16,141 bases of DNA from JBBCJM01 sp037190175 (GTDB lineage: Bacteria > Pseudomonadota > Alphaproteobacteria > Rhodobacterales > Rhodobacteraceae), in contig JBBCJM010000039.1 of the NCBI GenBank assembly GCA_037190175.1, positions 1-16,141 of the forward strand, written 5' to 3'. Numbering within the stretch: position 1 is the first letter of the stretch; each line of letters starts with the position of its first letter. The notes beneath the pieces were generated by a model. That model was not told the origin of the DNA and did no database searches. It was given only the letters and a program-made list of their open reading frames with translations. Made by a program: the position numbers and the translations under genes. Shown piece by piece: positions 1 through 6,900 of the stretch.

Positions 1-174
1 TGGACGTGATCGTCGGCCTGGGCTTCTCCAACGTGCTCATGGCCGAACTGCGGCGCATCAAGGAATCGGGCGTGGTGGCGCTGTCCACCAACGCGGGCCC
101 CGCGCCCATCGCCGGCCGCCCCGGCCAAGCGCAAGATCATCAACATGCCCTGGCAGACCGGCGTCTACCAGTGA
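1..174 (+). pseudogene. Remnant of ABC-transporter periplasmic substrate-binding protein (frameshifted or internally deleted; 5' end outside window)
   Basis: From base 3 the frame reads a stretch beginning DVIVGLGFSN, continuing through LMAELRRIK and STNAGPAPIAG to about base 116. This resembles the ligand-binding lobe of Peripla_BP_6-type (branched-chain amino-acid/amide) binding proteins, where it lies in the N-terminal third of a protein of about 400 residues. After base 116 that frame degenerates into R/H/Q-rich sequence and stops at 183-185. A different frame from base 121 reads PAKRKIINMPWQTGVYQ and stops at 172-174, and looks like a genuine C-terminal tail. The body of the protein between the two pieces is missing and the frames do not match. 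The gene is therefore probably a pseudogene with an out-of-frame internal deletion near 116-123, in a GC-rich run (GCCGGCC next to CCCCGGCC). An assembly or sequencing fault would look the same. The binding-protein assignment is good; the assignment of the tail to the same gene is inference. Confidence 0.5.
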
Positions 175-223
175 CCGCCGGCTGAGGAACGGCACGCGCG
201 GCGCCCCCGGGTGCCGCTTGCGG

Positions 224-252
224 TTGACAGAGCCTTGCCGAATCCGCCTAAT
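224..252 (+). promoter_or_regulatory. Sigma-70-like promoter for the small secreted protein gene
   Basis: A perfect -35 hexamer TTGACA (224-229) is followed by a 17-bp spacer and CCTAAT (247-252), which matches four of six bases of TATAAT. Transcription would begin near 259, giving a leader of about 40 bases before the GTG start at 301. A GGGAG ribosome-binding site (289-293) sits 7 bases ahead of that start. Position, spacing and downstream gene all agree. Confidence 0.6.
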
Positions 253-300
253 TCGCGGGTCGGGCCGGTGGCGGCCCGCTCCGGTCTTGGGAGTGTCGAC

Positions 301-732
301 GTGCCGCGCCAGAACCTTCGCCCCGCCCTCGCCGCCGCCCTGCTGGCGGGGGCCGCCTTCGGCCAGCCCGCGCTGGCGCAGACCGGCAATGTCGAGCTGG
401 AGCTGAACACCGCGCAGGACCAGGCCGCGGGCTGCCGGCTGACCTATGTCGCCACCAACGCCACCGGGGTCAGCCTGGAAAAGGTGTCCTACGAGGTGGC
501 GGTCTTCGACAACGAGGGGCTGGTGAAGCGGCTCTTGGTGCTGGAGTTCGGCTGGCTGCCCTCGGGCAAGACCCGGGTGGTGCAGTTCGACCTGCCCGAA
601 CAGGGCTGCGGCGACATCTCGCGGATCTCGGTCAACGGGGCGGTGGAATGCGCCTCCTCCGCCGGGGAGCAGACGGTGTGCCGCGACAACTCGCTGCTGT
701 CCACCCGCGTGCCCTCGATCCAGTTCAACTGA
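301..732 (+). CDS. Small secreted (periplasmic) protein of unknown function, four cysteines
   Basis: A 143-residue protein. The GTG at 301 is chosen because GGGAG lies 7 bases upstream, a promoter ends at 252, and the N-terminus from here is a textbook Sec signal peptide: basic start (PRQNLR), hydrophobic core (residues 8-20), and an ALA cleavage site before Q27. An upstream in-frame ATG at 211 would place translation ahead of the promoter and bury the signal peptide. The mature part, about 117 residues, is predicted beta-rich from its alternating pattern and has cysteines at 45, 103, 117 and 127, enough for two disulfides in the periplasm. No family is recognised with certainty; it resembles small conserved secreted proteins of Rhodobacterales. 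It converges on the kinase gene with 83 bp between stop codons. A role as periplasmic partner of that kinase is only a positional guess. Confidence 0.8.
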   Translation: MPRQNLRPALAAALLAGAAFGQPALAQTGNVELELNTAQDQAAGCRLTYVATNATGVSLEKVSYEVAVFDNEGLVKRLLVLEFGWLPSGKTRVVQFDLPEQGCGDISRISVNGAVECASSAGEQTVCRDNSLLSTRVPSIQFN

Positions 733-743
733 CGGCCGGGAAA

Positions 744-800
744 CGATTTCCTCGAAGAAATCGGGCCGGAACCCTCGAAGGTTCCGATCCGGATTCCGGC
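744..800. terminator. Tandem stem-loops between convergent genes, probable bidirectional terminator
   Basis: Two consecutive perfect hairpins carry the identical loop CTCGAA. The first is CGATTTC / GAAATCG (744-750 with 757-763); the second is CGGAACC / GGTTCCG (767-773 with 780-786). A competing outer pairing GCCGGAA (765-771) with TTCCGGC (794-800) encloses the second hairpin. The block fills most of the 83 bp between two convergent stop codons (732 and 816), where a bidirectional terminator is expected. There is no long T-run, so the strength of termination is uncertain. Confidence 0.6.
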
Positions 801-815
801 GCCCCGACCGTGCCG

Positions 816-2987
816 TCAGTGCTGAAGCCGGAAGTATTGCAATGCCACCGTGGTGTCCTGCCGGGTGCGGCCGATCTCGCTGGTCATGAAGGGCACCAGC
901 GCGCGCGCGGTCACACCGTTGGGCACCGCGTCGAGCTTGGTGACCGGCTGGTCGGTGACCACGGCCATCAGCAGCTGCGGCGTGGGCTCGGCCCCCGGGG
1001 TCAGGTTCACGATGAAGGAGAAGGCCATGGTGCCGTCCGCCGCCGGGGTCAGGAAGGGCTTGAGGTTGGTCGACCCCCCCGTCCCGTTCACCAGGAACAG
1101 CGAGACCGCGCGGCCCGCCAGCCCCTCGATCCGTCCCTCGACCTTCTCGCCGCTGCGCACCGTCTCGACGCCGCCGTTCAGCAGCACCGCGGCCGGCAGG
1201 GCAGGGGTGTCGCGCAGCGAGGCGGCATAGTCGATCACCGGGCACAGCGGATCGGTGATCACCCGGGGGGTGATCGCCGGCTCGTAGCCATGCGCGGCGG
1301 TGAAGTCGGCCAGCAGGCGGGTGATCGGCTGGATGCTGGGGGCGAAGACCTCCAGCCCCACCCGGTCGCCCTGGGCCGAGACCGTGCGCAACAGCGTGCA
1401 GGGGCCGGCCGCATAGGCGCGCAGCCAGTCGGTCTGGACCTGCAGCGGATCGGCCGGCGGCTGCGGCTCGGGCTCGGGTACAGGCTCCGGTTCGGGCTGG
1501 GGCTGCGGTTCGGGCTCCGGCTCCGGTTGGGGCGGGGGCGTTTCGGGGATGGTGCTGCTGGGATCCTCGCCCTCGGGGGTGGGCGGCGGCGGGGTGGGGC
1601 CGCCTTCGGTGCCCGGGGTCGGCCCGGGCTCGGGCTCGGGTTGCGGCTCCGGCTGTGGATCGGGCGCGGGTTCGGGTTGCGGATCGGGCTGGGGCTCCGG
1701 CTCCGGCGCGGGGCCCGGCTCGGGGGTGGTCTGGCCCCCCGGGGTGCCGGCCAGCGGCCCGACCGGGCCGGGCTCGGGATCGTCGCCGTCGAAGACGCCG
1801 GCAACCCAGGCGCCGGTGGCGCCGGCCAGCGCCAGCACCGCCACCAGCACCACCGCCAGCCCGGCGCTGCTTTTCTTCGCCGGCGCGGGGGCGGCCGCCT
1901 TGGGGTCCGGGATGCCGACGAAAAGCGCATCGGAGGCGCCGGGCTTGGTGCCGCCCGTCTGCTGCGGTGGCTGCGAGGCCCCGCCGCCGCCGGCGGGCAG
2001 GGGGACCCGCACGATCCGGGTGCGGTCGGGGTCGTCCTCCTCGCCCCCGGGCTCGGGCGCGGCGGGGATCAGGCTGGGGTCGTCCAAGAGCCGGATCACC
2101 TCGGCCATCGAGCCCGGGCGGTTCTGCGGATCGGGCTCCAGCATGTGCGACAGCAGCGGCCGCAGCTCGGGATAGACGCCCGAGAGGTCGGGCACATGGG
2201 CGCGGGCGCGCACCGCCTCGACGATCGACTTGCCCATGTTCAGCACGCGGCCCTGCGCCACGGCCACCATCATCAGCGCCAGCGAATAGATGTCGGCGCG
2301 GCCGTCCACGTTCCCGCCATAGGCGCCCAGCTGCTCGGGCGCCACATAGCTGAACTTGCCGGCGAACTGGCCCTGCAGCAGCGTGGCGTCGCCCTTCATG
2401 GTGGATTTGGCGATGCCGAAGTCGATGATCTTGGCGTGTTCGACCGAGCCGCCCTGCAGGATCACGTTGTCGGGCGACAGGTCGCGGTGCACCACGCCCA
2501 TCGAATGCGCCTTGTCCAGGCCCGAGGCCAGCCGGCGCAACAGCACCTTCACCTCGTCCAGCGCCATCGGCCCCTGCTTCATCCGCTCGTTCATCGAGGT
2601 GCCCTCGATGAACTCCATGATCATGCAGGGCCGCCCGATCTCGGGGTCGTTGGTGAAGACGTAGTAGCGCACGATGGCGTCGTGCACGAGGCGGTTGAGG
2701 ACCTTGGCCTCCTTCTGGAACAGCTGGACGATCATCTCGTCCTGCGCCAGGTGCGGCAGCACGATCTTGATCGCCACCGGCTCGCCGTCGTGGATGTTGC
2801 GGCCGCGGTAGACCTCGCCCATGCCCCCCGTGTTGATCAGCTTCTCGATCTCGTAGGTGCCGATGATCCGCGTGCCCGCGGTCACCGCCGTGACCGGGCG
2901 GATGCCGGTCGTCGGCGGGGCGCTGGTCACCCCTCCGCCCCCGGTCGGCCGCCCGCCCCCCGGCGGATTGGTGCTGTCATCGGGCAT
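816..2987 (-). CDS. Transmembrane Ser/Thr protein kinase with Pro/Glu-rich spacer and periplasmic C-terminal domain
   Basis: A 723-residue Hanks-type kinase. The kinase domain spans about residues 45-304: glycine loop NTGGMGEVY (52-60), ATP lysine K74 in VAIK, helix-C glutamate E93, catalytic loop HRDLSPDN (167-174), DFG (189-191), APE (216-218). S171 stands where most Ser/Thr kinases have lysine; D169 and N174 are intact, so activity is likely. Possible activation-loop phosphosites are S195, T196 and T202. One membrane helix (about 375-398) follows a KK pair, placing the kinase inside the cell. Residues about 404-514 are a low-complexity Pro/Glu/Gln spacer, long enough to cross the cell wall. 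Residues 515-723 are a globular periplasmic domain of unrecognised type with cysteines at 530 and 582. The start at 2987 is chosen because the N-terminus MPDDST leads directly to the kinase domain and lies 5 bp after the phosphatase stop. A longer in-frame start (3083) would overlap the phosphatase gene and adds an Arg/Gly-rich tail of no obvious use. The ribosome-binding site is weak, suggesting translational coupling. Confidence 0.92.
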   Translation of the reverse strand: MPDDSTNPPGGGRPTGGGGVTSAPPTTGIRPVTAVTAGTRIIGTYEIEKLINTGGMGEVYRGRNIHDGEPVAIKIVLPHLAQDEMIVQLFQKEAKVLNRLVHDAIVRYYVFTNDPEIGRPCMIMEFIEGTSMNERMKQGPMALDEVKVLLRRLASGLDKAHSMGVVHRDLSPDNVILQGGSVEHAKIIDFGIAKSTMKGDATLLQGQFAGKFSYVAPEQLGAYGGNVDGRADIYSLALMMVAVAQGRVLNMGKSIVEAVRARAHVPDLSGVYPELRPLLSHMLEPDPQNRPGSMAEVIRLLDDPSLIPAAPEPGGEEDDPDRTRIVRVPLPAGGGGASQPPQQTGGTKPGASDALFVGIPDPKAAAPAPAKKSSAGLAVVLVAVLALAGATGAWVAGVFDGDDPEPGPVGPLAGTPGGQTTPEPGPAPEPEPQPDPQPEPAPDPQPEPQPEPEPGPTPGTEGGPTPPPPTPEGEDPSSTIPETPPPQPEPEPEPQPQPEPEPVPEPEPQPPADPLQVQTDWLRAYAAGPCTLLRTVSAQGDRVGLEVFAPSIQPITRLLADFTAAHGYEPAITPRVITDPLCPVIDYAASLRDTPALPAAVLLNGGVETVRSGEKVEGRIEGLAGRAVSLFLVNGTGGSTNLKPFLTPAADGTMAFSFIVNLTPGAEPTPQLLMAVVTDQPVTKLDAVPNGVTARALVPFMTSEIGRTRQDTTVALQYFRLQH

Positions 2988-2992
2988 GATCG

Positions 2993-3799
2993 TCAGTCTT
3001 TCGCATCCCACTCGCTGGCGCCGACCAGAGGTATGCTGGGCCGGGTCCGTTCCTCTTCGTCCTCGGCCGCCTCGGCCATGCACCGCACAACGATCACCGT
3101 CACATTATCGCGGGCGCCGCGTTCCAGTGTCAACGCGATCAGGTGATCGCAGGTCTCCTGCGCGCCGCGCCCTTGCAGAAAGCCCGCGATCTCCTCGTCC
3201 GCAACATGGCCGGTCAATCCGTCCGAGCACAGAAGGAAGGTGTCGCCCGGCTGCAACTCGCCATATACCTCATCGGTCTCCGGCGTCTCGAATACACCTA
3301 TCGCGCGTGTGATCACGTTCTTGCGAGGCCACTTCGCCGCCTGGTCCGCGGTGATGGTGCCCAGGCGGAGCAATTCGTTGACCTCGGTATGGTCGGTGGT
3401 CATCTGGTGCAGCGTGCCCTCGCGCAAGAGGTAGATGCGGCTGTCGCCCGACCAGATGCAGGCGAAGTCCTTGTCATAGGCCAGCAGCGCCGCGACCGTG
3501 GCCCCGATGGTGGCGCCGTTCTGCTGGGCGGATTTCTCGCGGATCTCGGTATGCGCGACCAGCAGGCGGTCGATGAAGCGGCACTTCAGGTCGTGCGCCG
3601 ACAGGGGGATGCCGATCCAGCTGATGTTGTCGACGATGGTGCGGCTGGCGAAATCGCCCGCCTTGTGCCCGCCCATCCCGTCGGCCACCAGCCAGACCCC
3701 GGATCGCGGCCGGCTCAGATAGCAGTCTTCGTTGTGGTTGCGGACCCGCCCGGGGTGGGAGGCGGCCCCGGTGTCGAAGACAAGTTTGGCGTCGAGCAT
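2993..3799 (-). CDS. PP2C-family (PPM) Ser/Thr protein phosphatase
   Basis: A 268-residue cytoplasmic metal-dependent phosphatase, the usual length for bacterial single-domain PP2C. All signature motifs are present: RNHNED (20-25), DGMGG (40-44) with metal-binding D40, GAT-I-GAT (95-101), SGDSRIY (117-123), SDG (192-194) and ARDN (229-232) with metal-binding D231. The short acidic C-terminal extension (about 242-268) holds no known motif. The start at 3799 is preferred over an upstream in-frame ATG (3877) because GGGGGA precedes it by 4 bases, a promoter maps upstream, and alignment-style reasoning puts the first beta strand (LVFDTGAAS) right after it. The kinase gene begins 5 bp after the stop, so the two are surely co-transcribed. 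The phosphatase presumably reverses the kinase's autophosphorylation or substrate phosphorylation, as in PrkC/PrpC- and PpkA/PppA-type pairs; the actual substrates cannot be seen here. Confidence 0.93.
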   Translation of the reverse strand: MLDAKLVFDTGAASHPGRVRNHNEDCYLSRPRSGVWLVADGMGGHKAGDFASRTIVDNISWIGIPLSAHDLKCRFIDRLLVAHTEIREKSAQQNGATIGATVAALLAYDKDFACIWSGDSRIYLLREGTLHQMTTDHTEVNELLRLGTITADQAAKWPRKNVITRAIGVFETPETDEVYGELQPGDTFLLCSDGLTGHVADEEIAGFLQGRGAQETCDHLIALTLERGARDNVTVIVVRCMAEAAEDEEERTRPSIPLVGASEWDAKD

Positions 3800-3864
3800 C
3801 CTGTCCCCCGAGTGAAAAATGGATCCGGCCAATGGCGGCTGACAATGCACTGCGTCCTGCCCGG

Positions 3865-3893
3865 AGCATAGGCGCAAATCGGGCCGCCCGCAA
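3865..3893 (-). promoter_or_regulatory. Candidate promoter for the phosphatase-kinase operon
   Basis: On the minus strand, TTGCGG (3888-3893) and TATGCT (3865-3870) are separated by 17 bp. The -10 matches four of six consensus bases and the -35 three of six. It lies 65 bases ahead of the phosphatase start and downstream of the autotransporter terminator, so it would give the pair its own transcript. Moderate match only. Confidence 0.4.
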
Positions 3894-3894
3894 A

Positions 3895-3910
3895 GCCGAC
3901 AATGGTCGGC
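3895..3910. other. Perfect 6-bp inverted repeat beside the phosphatase promoter
   Basis: GCCGAC and GTCGGC flank a four-base spacer AATG. It sits immediately upstream (in minus-strand sense) of the candidate -35 of the phosphatase-kinase operon and 31 bases past the autotransporter terminator. It could be an operator or an auxiliary hairpin; the sequence alone does not decide. Confidence 0.35.
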
Positions 3911-3941
3911 CCGGCGGAAATTTTCGCGCCCCGGCAGAGGT

Positions 3942-3971
3942 GGAAAAGGGGGCCGCGCGGCCCCCTTTTCC
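3942..3971 (-). terminator. Strong hairpin terminator of the autotransporter gene
   Basis: A perfect 13-bp stem, GGAAAAGGGGGCC paired with GGCCCCCTTTTCC, closes on a GCGC loop. It begins 20 bases past the autotransporter stop codon. The distal arm supplies the T-run within the stem, as often seen in high-GC bacteria. Because the stem is symmetrical (A-run on one arm, T-run on the other) it could act in both directions. Confidence 0.85.
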
Positions 3972-3991
3972 GGTCTTCCTGCGCCTGCGGC

Positions 3992-6900
3992 TCAGAACGA
4001 CAGCCGCACCTGCGCGGTCAGGCTGTAGCTGTTCGACACGTTGCCGCCGAAGCGCGCGTCGGCGCGGATATTGGCGTTCAGCTGCTTGGCGCCGCCCGGC
4101 CCGCTCTCCAGGATCTTCACGTAGTTCCAGCCCACGCTGGCCTCGCCGAAGCCCTCGATCGGGGTCGCGGTGATGGGCGTGGTCTCGCCCGTCGCGGTGG
4201 TGAAGGTCGAGGTCCGGTCGCCCCCGAACTCGCGATAGTAGTTCAGCGAGCCGAAGACGGTCGAGCCCGCATCCCCCGCCTCGTTGATCCGCGACTTGGC
4301 GATGGTGCCGCCGATGAAGCCCACGGTCGAGGTATAGGCGTGCAGGTCCAGCACGTTGCCGTTGGTGAAGTCCAGCCGCGAGGCGCCGGTGCGGGTGATC
4401 GACACCCCCGCGGTGGGCACGAAGTTCAGCCCGTCGTCGTTCAGGTCCAGCCGGTAGCTGAGCCGGCCGGTGAAGTTCACCCCCTTGGCGCTGAAGCTGC
4501 TGTCGTCCAGCCCCAGCCCCTCGAAATCCGCCTCCACCGTCTCGTTCAGCGTGTACTTGGTGTTCTCGAACCGCAGCTGGGCGTCCAAGGTCAGCCGGTC
4601 GCGGTTGCCCACGACATAGAGCCCGACATAGGACTGGCGGAAGTCGGTCGTGGTGGTCGAGGTCAGCGTGGGGGTGCCGCTGCCGAGGTTCAGCCGGATC
4701 GGCTGGTCGGTCGAGCCGAGGTTATAGCCCACCAGCGCGCCCACCGCGCCGTCCCAGCCGTTGAGGAACCGGCCGTCGTTGCAGCCGATGTCCCAGCCCG
4801 CCTGCACCCCGCCGTAGCGGGCCGAAAGCTCGTTGGCGCGCCGGGTGATGCCGTTGAAGCTCGATCCGTCGGCCGAGGAGCGGCCCACGATGCCGCGGAA
4901 GTAGCCGCCCTGCGAGCAGCCCTGTTCCGCGGCCAGCCCGCTGGCGAAGGGCGAGGAGGGGCGGTTGACCACGTTGGAGATCAGCGCCTGGGTCAGCGAC
5001 ACGCCCGAGGCGATCCCGCCGACGCCGGGGTTCGATTCCGCCACCAGCACGGTGTTGCCGCCGCTGTCGATGACCGAATAGATCACCGCCCCGCCCAGCG
5101 TGGCGCCGCCCACCGCAAAGGTGTTGGCGATGCCGGTCTGGCCCTGCACCAGGATGGCCTGGGTGGCCAGCCCGAAGTCGCCCGAGAGCGTGATGTCGAA
5201 GAACTGCCCGCCCCCGAACACCCCGGCGCTGCCGGCGACCAGGCGGTCGCCCACCCCGGCGTTGTCGTAGTTCAGCAGGAAGGTATGCGGTCCCACCGCC
5301 CCGGCGGCGCCGGTCAGGGTCAGCGTGTGGTCGCCGGCGACCGCGGTCAGGTCGACCACCCCGCCGCCCGAGAGGGCGCCGTCGATGGCGCTGGCGCCCG
5401 AGACGGTGATGGTCCCGCCATTGGTGACGCTGCCGTTCAGGGTGGCGCCGGCCAGGGTGATGCCGCCGGTGTTGTTGATCGCGGTCGCCCGCAGCACCCC
5501 GCCGGGATCCAGCGTGGTGGTGCCGGAGTTGGCATAGGTGCCCACCCCCTCGAAGGTGAAGCCGCCGATGGTGGTGGTGCCGGCGTTGGTGAAGCTGGCG
5601 ATGCTGCCGCCGGTGATGTTGCCGGCCAGCGTGAAGGTGCCGCCGCCGGCATTGGTCAGCGTGCCGCTGATCGCGCCCTGGGCCGTGGCGGTGGCGTTGT
5701 TGGTCAGCCCGCCCGAGAAGGTGCCGCCCGCGATGTTCAGCGTACCGTTGTTGGTAACCGCGCCGCTCATCTCGCCGCCGTTCACGTCCAACTGGCTGGC
5801 GATGGTGGTGGGCCCGGCGATCAGGCCGGTCGCCTCCAGCGTGGTGGTGCCGGTCTGCACCGTCACCGGGCCGGTGCCGGTCAGCTGGCCCGCGATGGTG
5901 CCGCCGTTCAGCGTCTGGGCGCCGGAGGCGTTCACCTCGGTCCCGTCCGCGATGGTGGCCCCGTCAGACTGGGTGAAGCTGCCGGCCGTGATGGTCAGCG
6001 CGCCCGCGGTGGTGCTGGCGGCGCCCGACTGGGTGAAGGCGCCGGCAAGGTCGATGGACCCGCCCGCGCCGGTCACCGTGCCGCCGGTCTGGGTCAGCGC
6101 GGCGAAGGCTTCCGCCCCCGCGCCCACGTCCAGCGTGGCGGTGTCCTCGACTGTGACCTCGGTGGCGGCGTCCAGCGCCCCGCCCGCGGTCAGCAGCGTG
6201 GCGTCGTTGCTGACGGTGACGCTGCCGGAATCGATCCCCGCCCCGGCGGCGAGTTCCAGCGTGCCGCCCTCCACCGCCGTGTCGCCGGTGTATTGGTTGT
6301 CGCCGCGCAGGATCAGCGTACCGGCGCCGGTCTTGGTCAGCCCGCCGGCATCGCCGCCGGCGCCGATCACCCCGGCGAAGTCGCCCTCGCCCAGGGTCAG
6401 GGTATTGGCCCCCAGCGTCACCGTGCTGGCGGCCGAGGCGCTGGTGAGCGAGCCGATGGTCTCGTCATCCGTCAGCGTCAGGTCGCCGGTGCCGTTCAGC
6501 GTCACCGCCGCGGTGTCGATCAGCGAGCCGCCGCCCACGTGCAGCGAGCCGGTATCCTCCACCGTCACTACCGCCGAGGCGATGGAGCCCGAGACGACCA
6601 GCACCCCGCCCTCGACCGCGGTCTCGCCGGTGTAGAGGCTGTCGCCCGAAAGCGTCAGGGTGCCGGGGCCGGTCTTGGTCAGCCCGCCGGCATCGCCCGC
6701 GGGTCCGATCACGCCGGCGAAGCTGCCCGCGCCCACGGTCAGGGTATTGCCGTCCAGCGTCACCGTGCTGGTGGCCGAGGCGCTGTTCAGCGCGCCGATG
6801 GTCTCGTCCGCGCCCAGCGTCAGGTTGCCGGTGCCGTTCAGCGTCACCGCCGCGTCGTCGCGCAGCGCCCCGCCGGGCAGGCCGCTCGCCGCCTCCAGGC

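Noticed and set aside
58..1245. A 395-codon minus-strand frame at the left edge
   Set aside because: It is Arg/Gly/Pro-rich, lies opposite the secreted-protein gene that has a promoter, ribosome-binding site and signal peptide, and overlaps the kinase 3' end.
1450..1740. Direct GGCTCGGGCTC-type DNA repeats as a possible satellite or phase-variation tract
   Set aside because: They simply encode the kinase's Pro/Glu/Gln spacer. The units are irregular and mostly in codon multiples, so out-of-frame phase variation is unlikely.
648..3146. An 832-codon open frame on the + strand across the kinase gene
   Set aside because: It has no domain, overlaps the end of the small secreted protein gene in another frame, and its Gly/Leu/Arg repeats are the reverse of the kinase's Pro/Glu spacer.
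816..3799. Assignment of the kinase and phosphatase as type VI secretion PpkA/PppA
   Set aside because: The pair arrangement is similar, but the kinase lacks the von Willebrand A domain of PpkA and no tss/fha gene is in the window, so no gene symbols were given.
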